Assembly: GCA_016125215.1 (NCBI GenBank)
Contig: WGMF01000034.1
Span: forward strand, 1 to 64,000
Reading direction: 5' to 3'
From: Phycisphaera sp.
GTDB lineage: Bacteria; Planctomycetota; Phycisphaerae; Phycisphaerales; Phycisphaeraceae
Length of the DNA: 64,000 nt
How positions within the stretch are numbered: position 1 is the first letter of the stretch; every line of letters starts with the position of its first letter. The notes below the pieces were generated by a model. That model ran no database searches, was not told where the DNA came from, and worked only from the letters and a program-made list of their open reading frames with translations. The translations under genes and the position numbers were made by a program. Shown piece after piece: positions 25,969 to 33,399 of this stretch.

Positions 25969-26748
25969 ATGCCCGAACACGAACCGCTTGCCCATCCCGC
26001 CTTCACGCTCTCCATCGTCGCGCCGGCCCTCAACGAAGAGGACAACGTCGCGCCGCTGGTCGAGCAGGTGCGCCGCGGCGTGATTGATGCGGGTGTCACT
26101 ACCGAGCTGATCGTGGTGGACGACGGATCGAATGATGCGACGTGGCCACGATTGATGGAGCTTCATGCGAAATATCCCTGGTTACTTCCGCTTCACCGCG
26201 ACAGGCCCCGGGGCCAATCGTCCGCGATGTTTGCGGGGATCGCCGCGGCAAGGGGTGAACTGGTCGCCACACTCGACGCCGACTTGCAGAACGACCCGGC
26301 GGACCTCGTCAAGATGATTCACCTGCTGCGCGAGCAAGGGGCGGACCTCGTGCAGGGCGACCGCTCCCGCAACCGGCGCGACACGTTCATGCGCAAGGTT
26401 TCGAGCGTCATCGGACGAACCGCAAGGAAGATGCTGCTTGGCGATACCGTCCGTGACACGGGTTGCTCGGCCCGCGTGATGAGGGCGGTCTATGCCAAGC
26501 GTCTGCCCCTGCAGTTCAAGGGCATGCACCGCTTCGTGCCGTTCTGCACGCGCATGATGGGCGGCAAGGTGATCGAGATGCCCGTCCACCACCGGCCACG
26601 CGAGGCCGGCCAGACCAAGTATGGCGTCGGCGTCCTGACGCGCGGCTTGGCGGGTCTGTTCGACTGCTTTGCCGTGCGATGGATGGCCAAACGCTGGCGC
26701 GACACCTCCGTATCCCCACGAACCGACCACGCGGACCCATCGGCTTGA
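25969..26748 (+). CDS. Family 2 glycosyltransferase (DPM1/ArnC-like)
   Basis: A 259-residue GT2 enzyme without membrane helices. Motifs: FTLSIVAPALNEEDNVAPLV, TELIVVDDGSNDATW (nucleotide Asp), ATLDADLQNDPADL (DXD-like metal site) and the C-terminal TKYGVGVLTRGLAGLFDCFA. It likely loads a sugar on a polyprenyl phosphate that the upstream ArnT-like enzyme then uses. ATG 25969 was chosen over an in-frame ATG at 25873, because the extra 32 residues overlap the upstream gene's C-terminal codons. Its stop overlaps the TTG start of the LAB_N gene (TTGA). Confidence 0.9.
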   Translation: MPEHEPLAHPAFTLSIVAPALNEEDNVAPLVEQVRRGVIDAGVTTELIVVDDGSNDATWPRLMELHAKYPWLLPLHRDRPRGQSSAMFAGIAAARGELVATLDADLQNDPADLVKMIHLLREQGADLVQGDRSRNRRDTFMRKVSSVIGRTARKMLLGDTVRDTGCSARVMRAVYAKRLPLQFKGMHRFVPFCTRMMGGKVIEMPVHHRPREAGQTKYGVGVLTRGLAGLFDCFAVRWMAKRWRDTSVSPRTDHADPSA

Positions 26749-27362
26749 AGAAACGCTACATCATCCTCACCTTCGCGGTCACACTCGCCGCTTTTTCGGT
26801 CTGGCTCGCGCTCACTTTTGCGCACCCTTCTGACGAACCTGCGCGCAGCGTCAGCTTCAAGGTCCCCCTGCGAAACGCACGCGACCGCGCCCTGCTCATC
26901 GAAAACCCCGACGGCGGGTACCACTACATCGTCACCTCGCTCGACGGCGGCAAGACCACGCTCACCCCCGACGAGTTTGCCAAACGCCTGCTCGAAGACC
27001 AGCGGTCGCACACCCGGGCCGAGACGATCCTCAACGTCACCTCACCCATCGGTTTTGCCTGGGTCGCGCTGGGGTTGCTCGGCCAGTTGCTCTTCACCGG
27101 GCGCATGGTCGTCCAGTGGATCGTCAGCGAAAAACACAAGGCGTCCGTCGTTCCGCCGGCCTTCTGGTGGATGAGCCTCGTCGGGTCCACGATGCTGCTG
27201 GTCTACTTCATGTGGCGCGTCGACCCGATCGGGCTGCTCGGCCAGGCGATGGGCTGGTTCATCTACGTCCGCAACCTTGTGCTGATCTACGCCAAGCCAG
27301 GCGAAGAACAGGCTGTCACCCCCGGCGACGACGCCGCCCCCGAACCGGGACTGAGCGAGTAG
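26745..27362 (+). CDS. LAB_N domain membrane protein
   Basis: A 205-residue protein with an N-terminal membrane helix (YIILTFAVTLAAFSVWLAL), a periplasmic stretch with GGYHYIVTSLDGGKTTLTPD, and a C-terminal lipid-A-disaccharide-synthase N-terminal (LAB_N) domain of three helices: GLLGQLLFTGRMVVQWIVSE, PPAFWWMSLVGSTMLLVYFM, QAMGWFIYVRNLVLIYAK. LAB_N proteins accompany GT2 and ArnT genes in lipid A or lipid-linked sugar modules and are thought to aid flipping or export. The TTG at 26745 overlaps the GT2 stop codon, an arrangement for translational coupling. No separate LpxB catalytic domain is present. Confidence 0.85.
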   Translation: MKKRYIILTFAVTLAAFSVWLALTFAHPSDEPARSVSFKVPLRNARDRALLIENPDGGYHYIVTSLDGGKTTLTPDEFAKRLLEDQRSHTRAETILNVTSPIGFAWVALGLLGQLLFTGRMVVQWIVSEKHKASVVPPAFWWMSLVGSTMLLVYFMWRVDPIGLLGQAMGWFIYVRNLVLIYAKPGEEQAVTPGDDAAPEPGLSE

Positions 27363-27373
27363 CACACCCCATT

Positions 27374-27395
27374 TAGCCCGGTCGCTTGCGACCGG
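27374..27395. repeat. TAGCCCGGTCGC palindrome (family C), copy 1
   Basis: CCGGTCGC and GCGACCGG separated by TT at 27378-27395, preceded by TTTAGC. The same TTTAGCCCGGTCGCTTGC start is seen at 50949-50966. Confidence 0.75.
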
Positions 27396-27407
27396 CGTGC
27401 CCCCAAT

Positions 27408-28463
27408 GTGAGCAAGTTTTTGCCCAGCGTGATGCGCATCCTCGACGCCAACTTCAACCGGGCACGCGAAGCCTTGCGTGTCATGGAAGAGGCTGCGCGC
27501 TTCCTGCTCGACGATGAAACGATCACACGTGACATCAAACAACTCCGCCACGACCTGTCGAGCGTTCTCTCACAACGGCCCAACCTCACGGAAAACCGCG
27601 ACACGCCCGGCGACGTGGGCACGACGATCCAAACCGAGTCCGAAAGCCAGAGAGCCGATGTCGTGGCCGTCGTCACCGCCGCGTGCAAACGCCTGAGCGA
27701 AGCCCTGCGTGCGATGGAGGAATACGGAAAGCTGCTCCCGAAGACGGGTGGGAACGGACCGGGCCTGGCCACACGCATCGAAGCCCTGCGCTACCGGGGG
27801 TATGACACCGAGAAGCGATTGCTTGCAAAACTCTCCCCGATGGGCGTGCGCCAGTGGCGGCTGTGCGTGCTGCTCACACAGAGCCTCTGCAGAGACGGAG
27901 ACTGGCTGCGTGTGGCACAAGAGGCCATCGAGGGCGGCGCGGACTGCCTGCAACTGCGCGAGAAATCCCTCGACGCAAGTGAACTCATCGCCCGCGCACA
28001 ACAACTTGTCAAACTGGCCCGGCCGCGCGGCGTGAGCGTCATCGTCAACGACCGCCCCGACATCGCCTTGGCTTCCGGGGCCGACGGCGTCCACCTCGGC
28101 CAGCACGATCTGTCCTGCAGCGAAGTCCGTGGGATGGTCGGCAGGCAACTTATCGTCGGCGTGAGCACGTCCAACCTCGACCAGGCCCGGCGAGCGAAAG
28201 AACAGGGCGCGGACTACTGCGGCGTCGGCCCGATGTTCCCCACGAGCACCAAACACAAAGACGTGATCGTCGGCCCGGACTACCTGCGTGCCTTCCTGGC
28301 GTGGGGCCAACTTCCGGGGGTAGCGATCGGCGGGATCACACCGGGCAATGTCCAACAACTTGTGAGTGTCGGTTGCCGGGGCGTGGCGGTGTCGAGCGCG
28401 GTCTGCGCGGCGGACGATCCGTGCGCGTTGTGCGTTACTCTTTGCGGGACATTCGACACATAA
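27408..28463 (+). CDS. thiE: Thiamine phosphate synthase with N-terminal ThiD2-type domain
   Basis: A 351-residue fusion. The N-terminal 130 residues form the ThiD2-like helical domain (RILDANFNRAREALRVMEEA, FLLDDETITRDIKQLRHDL), linked in other organisms to HMP kinase function. The C-terminal part is ThiE, which joins HMP-PP and THZ-P: VIVNDRPDIALASGADGVHL, GVSTSNLDQARRAKEQGADY, CGVGPMFPTSTK, AIGGITPGNVQQL and GVAVSSAVC. Start is GTG 27408 or the ATG at 27432 eight codons on; neither has a clear ribosome site. No TPP riboswitch is recognisable in the 45-bp gap, so it may be constitutive or read from upstream. Confidence 0.92.
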   Translation: MSKFLPSVMRILDANFNRAREALRVMEEAARFLLDDETITRDIKQLRHDLSSVLSQRPNLTENRDTPGDVGTTIQTESESQRADVVAVVTAACKRLSEALRAMEEYGKLLPKTGGNGPGLATRIEALRYRGYDTEKRLLAKLSPMGVRQWRLCVLLTQSLCRDGDWLRVAQEAIEGGADCLQLREKSLDASELIARAQQLVKLARPRGVSVIVNDRPDIALASGADGVHLGQHDLSCSEVRGMVGRQLIVGVSTSNLDQARRAKEQGADYCGVGPMFPTSTKHKDVIVGPDYLRAFLAWGQLPGVAIGGITPGNVQQLVSVGCRGVAVSSAVCAADDPCALCVTLCGTFDT

Positions 28464-28527
28464 ATTGATTTGATGTTCTCTTTACTCAATACGGATCTGT
28501 GAGGATTGCTCGAAATGGTGGTGTGCC

Positions 28528-29223
28528 TTGCCTGATAAACCCTATGACCCCAACAAGACGCCCTGGGACATTTTTATTGATGAACGAAAAGTCAAAGGCG
28601 ATATGGCTTTGGGCTTCTTAACGGTCCCCAACACCGCATCATTTCTTCATAAATTGCACCGATGCAGGAACATCGATGGTAAATTCCGGCCCCATGAAGT
28701 CCACTGGTCGAACATCCGAGGAGATGTTCGTGCAATTGCCGAACGTTGGATTTACCGCGTGTATCAGCACCACGGCGCTCGATTCTAATTGCAGCCATGG
28801 CTGCCGGGAACCACGAAGGAGTCTGAGATCGTGAGGTTTATCCGGCGCTTTGCCCGTACCAAGAGACTCTATCCACCATTCAATGTTGTTGCTTTTCTCG
28901 ATTTCGATGATGGCCACGCGCGATCCGACATCCAAAACGCTATCCAACGGGCATCGGGTATCGCTCGCTGCTATCACCTTGATAGCCGGAACAACGACTG
29001 TCTGCAGTGCTGTGATTTGATGATGAACGCGGCAATGAAACTCAGGCGAGACCCGCTCGTGCGTGTCACTTACAGCGATCTGTTGGCAAAAGTGCAGGAT
29101 AAAAAGAGGATTACCTGTGAACAAACCAAGCGGTATCTTGCGGGTGTTTTGGCCAAATACTTTGACCAAGACGGGTCATTCCTCTATGATTTAGGTGATT
29201 CGGCAAGGAAAAAAGCCGATTAA
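28528..29223 (+). pseudogene. DUF3800-like gene interrupted by an in-frame stop
   Basis: Two open segments in the same frame, 28528-28788 (86 codons) and 28789-29223 (144 codons), are separated only by one TAA at 28786-28788. The first has WDIFIDER, the DUF3800 N-terminal acidic motif, and HEVHWSNIRGD; the second has VVAFLDFDDGHARSD and NNDCLQCCDLMMNAAMKLRR, the C-terminal pattern near the family's second acidic site. Together they make about 230 residues, a normal size. DUF3800 proteins are RNase H-like and are often carried on mobile or defence loci. GC content is clearly lower than in neighbours. TTG start. It could still make two pieces, but a broken gene is more likely. Confidence 0.65.
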
Positions 29224-29261
29224 TCCAAACAGATAACGCCTCCCAAGGCGTGAGTCTTTGC

Positions 29262-29297
29262 AGGCGACCACGAGAAATCGGGTCGCCTACTTTTTTT
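29262..29297 (+). terminator. Rho-independent terminator after the DUF3800 remnant
   Basis: Stem AGGCGACC (29262-29269) with GGTCGCCT (29281-29288), 11-base loop, then AC and seven T to 29297. The T-run ends inside the stop codon of the convergent rho gene. Confidence 0.85.
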
Positions 29298-30541
29298 CAC
29301 GCCCTGACCGCGGCCTCGGGGTTGCCGGGGCTTTGGGGGTTGCCGACGAGGTCGGCGTTGGTCTTGAAGCGTTCCAGTGCGCGGAGCAGTTGTTCAACCT
29401 GCATCGGCGGTTGCATGTTGAGCAGTCGGCGACGCAGCGCAGCCATGGTCTGCAGCTCGGGTTCACTCAGAAGCAGGTGCTCCTTGCGTGTGCCGGAGGC
29501 GGCAAGGTCGATGGCGGGGAAGAGTCGGCGTTCGGCGATCTTGCGGTCGAGGATGAGTTCCATGTTGCCGGTGCCCTTGAACTCCTCGAAGATGACCTGG
29601 TCGCCGCGCGACCCGGTGTCGACCAGCGCGGTGGCAATGATCGAGAGCGAGCCGCCCTCCTCGAAGCGTCGCGCCGCACCAAACAGTTGCTTGGGGATGG
29701 ACAGCGCCGAGGCGTCCAGGCCGCCGGAGAGTGTTCTGCCGGTGTTCACCACGCCGGGCGCGGTGTTGAAGGCCCGACCGACACGGGTGAGCGAGTCGAG
29801 CAGCACGACGACATCCTTGCCCCGCTCAGCCAGTCGTTTGGCACGTTCGATGGCAAGCACCGCGAGCTTGACGTGGCGTTCTGGGGTGTGGTCGTTGCTC
29901 GACGCCAGCACGGTGCAGGGGACGTTGCGTTTGAAGTCGGTGACTTCCTCCGGGCGTTCGTCGACGAGCAGGGCAATGACATCGACTTCGGGGTGGTTTT
30001 TCTGGATGGCAAAAGCGATGTTCTGCAGAAGCGTCGTCTTGCCGGCCTTGGGCGGGCTGACGATCATGCCGCGCTGCCCGTAGCCGATGGGGCAGAAGAG
30101 GTCGATGAGTCGGCAGGACGGCGGGCAACCGGGGTATTCGAGCGTGAGGCGCGGCTGCGGGTCGATGGTGGTGAGGTCTTCAAATCGGCGTGTGACGATG
30201 TGGTTTTTGTAGGCCTCGGGCTCCATGCCATCGATCAACGTGACCTCGGCCACACGACGGGCGTGGGGCGCGATGGCGTCGGTCTGGCTTTTCTTTTTGC
30301 GCTTGCGACGGTTGCGTCCGCCGCCGCCGCCCTGGTGCTGCGGGTGTTGTTGCTGACCGTTGCCGTTGGGCTTGCCCAGCACCACTTCGAGTTCCAGTCC
30401 CGGTCGCAGGTGGAGTTGTTCGATGATGTGCGCGGGGACGACGGGGTCGGCCGGCGTGGCGGTGAAGGTGGTCTGGAGGAGGCGTAACCGGCCATCGGCG
30501 CGGTTGCTCAGTTCGAGGATACCGGTGTATTGATCGCTCAT
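29297..30541 (-). CDS. rho: Transcription termination factor Rho
   Basis: A 414-residue Rho hexamer subunit. The cold-shock-like RNA-binding domain (YTGILELSNRADGRLRLLQ to about residue 60) is split by a Gln/Gly/Lys/Arg-rich insertion of about 30 residues (GRNRRKRKKK). The helicase core has PIGYGQRGMIVSPPKAGKTT (Walker A region), VIALLVDERPEEVTDF, VVVLLDSLTRVGRAFN (Walker B) and GASGTR-like LAASGTRKEHLLL. The ATG at 30541 is used; an upstream in-frame ATG at 30700 would add 53 residues without domain similarity. The N-terminal NHB domain of E. coli Rho appears absent. A leader of several hundred bases precedes it. Confidence 0.96.
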   Translation of the reverse strand: MSDQYTGILELSNRADGRLRLLQTTFTATPADPVVPAHIIEQLHLRPGLELEVVLGKPNGNGQQQHPQHQGGGGGRNRRKRKKKSQTDAIAPHARRVAEVTLIDGMEPEAYKNHIVTRRFEDLTTIDPQPRLTLEYPGCPPSCRLIDLFCPIGYGQRGMIVSPPKAGKTTLLQNIAFAIQKNHPEVDVIALLVDERPEEVTDFKRNVPCTVLASSNDHTPERHVKLAVLAIERAKRLAERGKDVVVLLDSLTRVGRAFNTAPGVVNTGRTLSGGLDASALSIPKQLFGAARRFEEGGSLSIIATALVDTGSRGDQVIFEEFKGTGNMELILDRKIAERRLFPAIDLAASGTRKEHLLLSEPELQTMAALRRRLLNMQPPMQVEQLLRALERFKTNADLVGNPQSPGNPEAAVRA

Positions 30542-31120
30542 TTTTTTAGCCGACTGACGGTCACGGGGTGTGTGGACCGTCCAACTGTGGTGGGCCTCAG
30601 CCGCGCGGCTGACAGCCTTGAGGGTACGGGCTACCTGTTTCAAACGGGCGTTGTCCCTGTGTGCCGACGTGGGCCGACTCCCGGGCCGACCTGTCCGCAA
30701 TCACATGGACCATTCAACGCACTGGCCGGCCAAAATGTTTAGCCGCGGCCGTTCAAGAATCCCCAATTCCAAGGCGGATCGCCGACCGAATTCGACACGG
30801 AATACTGGGAACCTGACTCGAGACACTCTACTTGAGGCTCAGTCGGCGATCCAGATCATTATAGGCTCATTCCCGGAAACTTTCTCAACGCGTCACCCCC
30901 GGAAGACCGACCCCGGAAGTCCTATCCCGGAAGACCGACCCCGCAAGTCCGATCCCCGGAAGTAGAAAGTCATGAAACCTTGCCTGCCCGGCTTGCATCA
31001 TAACAGACGGATGCACGCCACGCGATTGTTTTACATCCATCGGCTGGATAAGGCAAGCGGTGTGGTGCGATCGGCTGTCGGGGTCTTTGCGACCGGGTTA
31101 ATATCACCAACAGGGTTCTT
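30542..31120. other. Divergent intergenic region between rho and the Rieske operon
   Basis: A 579-bp gap without a convincing gene. It should hold the rho leader and promoter (minus) and the promoter of the 31121 operon (plus). The main visible feature is the GGAAG array at 30901-30963. I see no clear riboswitch or tRNA. Confidence 0.5.
30896..30965. repeat. GGAAG minisatellite with 28/29-bp period
   Basis: Two long units (from 30901 and from 30929) share GGAAGACCGACCCCG and CAAGTCC/GAAGTCC segments, then a third GGAAG begins. Inside each unit the CCCCGGAAG motif recurs every 13-15 bp. Confidence 0.8.
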
Positions 31121-31351
31121 ATGGGTACCGCGGACTTCATCGTGCTTATCATCACGCTCTACGCGGTCGCGGGCGTGATCGTGGCGTTGCCTTTGGTCTT
31201 GAAAGGGATCACAAAGATCGACCCGACGGCGGAGGGATCGACGTGGGGCTTTCGGGTGGTGATCTTCCCCGCCTGTGTGGCGCTGTGGCCGATGATGTTG
31301 ACCAGGTGGGCCAGGGCCAGGCCGGGCTCTGTGGAGTCGCACCATGCTTGA
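31121..31351 (+). CDS. Small two-helix membrane protein of the Rieske operon
   Basis: A 76-residue protein with one long N-terminal hydrophobic segment (FIVLIITLYAVAGVIVALPL) and a second (WGFRVVIFPACVALWPMML), joined by a short loop KGITKIDPTAEGST and ending in a basic tail RWARARPG. The FRVVIFPACVALWP pattern is one I associate with small proteins next to Rieske/ferric-reductase-like genes, function unknown. ATG 31121. Its last 8 bases (ATGCTTGA) contain the start codon of the next gene, so translation is coupled. A role as a small subunit or assembly factor of the membrane redox protein at 31448 is inferred from position. Confidence 0.75.
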   Translation: MGTADFIVLIITLYAVAGVIVALPLVLKGITKIDPTAEGSTWGFRVVIFPACVALWPMMLTRWARARPGSVESHHA

Positions 31352-31451
31352 AGTCCACCGCAAGTGGCACCGACGGGCGTGGTGGGTCCTCGGGCCGACG
31401 CTGTTGCTGTTGTTGACGCTGGCGGTCCTGTGGAGGGCGCACGCGCCATGA
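31344..31451 (+). CDS. 35-residue single-helix microprotein
   Basis: An open frame of 35 codons, MLEVHRKWHRRAWWVLGP then a Leu-rich helix LLLLTLAVLWRAHAP. It has a strongly basic, Trp-rich N-terminus and one membrane helix. The start overlaps the stop of the 31121 gene by eight bases, and its stop TGA overlaps the ATG of the 31448 gene (ATGA). Such double overlap is hard to explain unless the frame is translated. No family is recognised. It is probably a small subunit or stabiliser of the membrane redox protein encoded next. Too short for routine gene calling. Confidence 0.7.
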   Translation: MLEVHRKWHRRAWWVLGPTLLLLLTLAVLWRAHAP

Positions 31452-32512
31452 GTGTTTCCTACAAAAGCGTCCAGTGGAACACACACAAGCGGGTGTACGA
31501 CACTTTGTTAGTCGGCGCAGTGGTGGCTTACGTCGTGGGCTTCGTCGCGATGACCAGTGTGGTGTGGTCGGGCAACGAGGCGCTCAGCCCGCCCGTGCTG
31601 GTCATGCGTGCCACCGGGTCGTGCGCCGCGATCATGCTGACGGTGATCCTGTGCATCGGCCCGCTTGCGAGGTTGGACCGTCGGTTTGCCCCGCTGCTCT
31701 ACAACCGAAGGCACTTCGGCGTGACGATGTTTTTTATCGCGCTGCTACACGGCACCGCGGCGCTGGGCTTTTACCACGGATTTGGCAACGTCAACCCGCT
31801 CGTCTCCCTCCTGACCCACGGCGGGGACTATGGCTCGTTCATGCGCTTCCCGTTCCAGGTGCTCGGGGCGATGGCCCTGGTGATTCTCTTTTTCATGGCG
31901 GCCACGAGCCACGACTTCTGGCTCAAAAATCTCTCACCGCCGGTCTGGAAGGCGCTGCACATGCTGGTCTATCTTGCGTTCGCGCTGGTCGTGATGCACG
32001 TGGCGCTGGGTGTGCTCCAGAAAGAGAAAAGCCCGGTCTACATCGTGATTGTTTTTACGGCGGTCGTGCTCGTCACCACGTTGCACGTCGTTGCGGGAGC
32101 GCGGGAAATCAAGCCGAGCTTGTCACGAGGCTCGACGGAAACTTCCGGGGGCTTGATCGACGCGGGGCCGGCGAGCGACATCCCCGACGGACGCGCGATG
32201 GTGGTGTGTGTGAAAGACGGCCAGCGCGTGGCCATCTACCGTCACGGCGACAAGATCAGCGCGCTCTCCAACGTCTGTGCCCACCAGAACGGCCCGCTGG
32301 GCGAGGGCAAGATCGTCGACGGCTGCGTCACCTGCCCGTGGCACGGCTACCAATACCTCCCGCACAACGGATGCTCGCCGCCGCCGTTCACAGAAAAAGT
32401 ACCGACCTACAACGTGCGCGTCGTCAAGGGCCACGTCATGCTCGACCCGACACCGCTACCCCCCGGCACACCCGTTGACCCCGCCCGCATTACGGAGAGC
32501 GACCATGCCTGA
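31448..32512 (+). CDS. Ferric-reductase-like membrane protein with C-terminal Rieske domain
   Basis: A 354-residue fusion. Residues about 15-220 hold six membrane helices of the ferric reductase-like family with His pairs suited to b-heme: LLHGTAALGFYHG and LHMLVYLAFALVVMHVALG (12 residues between the last two His). Residues about 235-335 are a Rieske [2Fe-2S] domain with Cys-x-His (CAHQNGPLGEG, Cys about 277) and Cys-x2-His (CPWHGYQY, Cys about 296). The protein likely passes electrons between a quinol or heme pool and an unknown partner. ATG 31448 is set by the overlap with the microprotein. It overlaps the next gene by eight bases. Confidence 0.88.
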   Translation: MSVSYKSVQWNTHKRVYDTLLVGAVVAYVVGFVAMTSVVWSGNEALSPPVLVMRATGSCAAIMLTVILCIGPLARLDRRFAPLLYNRRHFGVTMFFIALLHGTAALGFYHGFGNVNPLVSLLTHGGDYGSFMRFPFQVLGAMALVILFFMAATSHDFWLKNLSPPVWKALHMLVYLAFALVVMHVALGVLQKEKSPVYIVIVFTAVVLVTTLHVVAGAREIKPSLSRGSTETSGGLIDAGPASDIPDGRAMVVCVKDGQRVAIYRHGDKISALSNVCAHQNGPLGEGKIVDGCVTCPWHGYQYLPHNGCSPPPFTEKVPTYNVRVVKGHVMLDPTPLPPGTPVDPARITESDHA

Positions 32513-33278
32513 CGCACCACGCGATGAGTTCTACGTCGGCTACCTGCCCGTGCCGACGGGGTACAAGCGGTTCCTGTGGGTGTTGCTGCCTGTGATGCTG
32601 CTTGTTGTTGTGATTGGCGCCGTGGTCATCGCGTCACAGCAATCCAACCCCGGCGACGCGGTCTGGCACGACGACGGCTCTCAAAGATTCATTGGGGGCC
32701 TGATTGTCGATCCCTATCCGATGCTCGTCGAAAACTTCGACGACGTGGCGGATCAGTCACCACCGGACACCACGCCCCATGTCTATCTCATTGTAAGTGA
32801 AGGCAAGCTCGGCTCGCGCGACCGTCTGGCCGGCCTGCATGGGCAACGCGTACGATTGGCGGGCACACTGCTCAAGCGGGACGGAAGGGCGATGATCGAA
32901 TTGACCTCCACCGACAATGCGATCAAAGCCTTCGGATCATCCGGCAAACCTTTGTCGAGCATGCAAGCGATCACTCCTGTCACGCTCACCGGCGAGGTCA
33001 TCGACCCCAAGTGTTACCTCGGCGCGATGAAGCCCGGCGGCGGTGTCACACACAAGGCCTGTGCGGAACTCTGCCTGCGTGGCGGCATCCCACCGATGCT
33101 CGTGGCCCGCAACGACACCGGCGGCGAGGATTATTTCCTGCTCACCGATGAGAACGGCGGCCCGGTGCTCGACTCGGTGCTGCCTTACCTCGGGGAACCC
33201 GTGACGATCAAGGGACGCGTCAGCGCTATCGGCGACCTGAACATCCTGCGGATCGATAAGATCGAACGGGTGCCATAA
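32505..33278 (+). CDS. Membrane-anchored partner of the Rieske protein
   Basis: A 257-residue protein: short cytoplasmic start (DEFYVGYLPVPTGYKRFL), one membrane helix (VLLPVMLLVVVIGAVVIAS), then an extracytoplasmic region with two OB-like strands sets, for example VRLAGTLLKRDGRAMIEL and PVTIKGRVSAIGDLNILRID. Three Cys are in the middle (DPKCYLGAMKPGGG, HKACAELCLRGG), resembling the metal- or heme-proximal CYLG...KACAELCL motif of proteins associated with dehydrogenases. It might be a cofactor carrier or assembly subunit. The ATG at 32505 overlaps the Rieske gene's end (ATGCCTGA), so all four genes are translationally chained. Confidence 0.8.
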   Translation: MPDAPRDEFYVGYLPVPTGYKRFLWVLLPVMLLVVVIGAVVIASQQSNPGDAVWHDDGSQRFIGGLIVDPYPMLVENFDDVADQSPPDTTPHVYLIVSEGKLGSRDRLAGLHGQRVRLAGTLLKRDGRAMIELTSTDNAIKAFGSSGKPLSSMQAITPVTLTGEVIDPKCYLGAMKPGGGVTHKACAELCLRGGIPPMLVARNDTGGEDYFLLTDENGGPVLDSVLPYLGEPVTIKGRVSAIGDLNILRIDKIERVP

Positions 33279-33399
33279 ACCGTCCTGCGCGAGCCGGGCC
33301 GTGTCGGGCCGGTGCCTTAACGGTCAAACCCCCTTACCGCAAACCATCGGCGTGACACACGCCGGCTCGCTTTCGCTATGTCACCTACAATCACACGTC

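Noticed and set aside
30542-30700. N-terminal extension of Rho from ATG 30700
   Set aside because: The 53 extra residues have no Rho similarity, while the domain starts at ATG 30541.
30896-30965. CRISPR-like regular repeats
   Set aside because: Only two to three 28/29-bp units directly abutting, no unique spacers and no cas genes.
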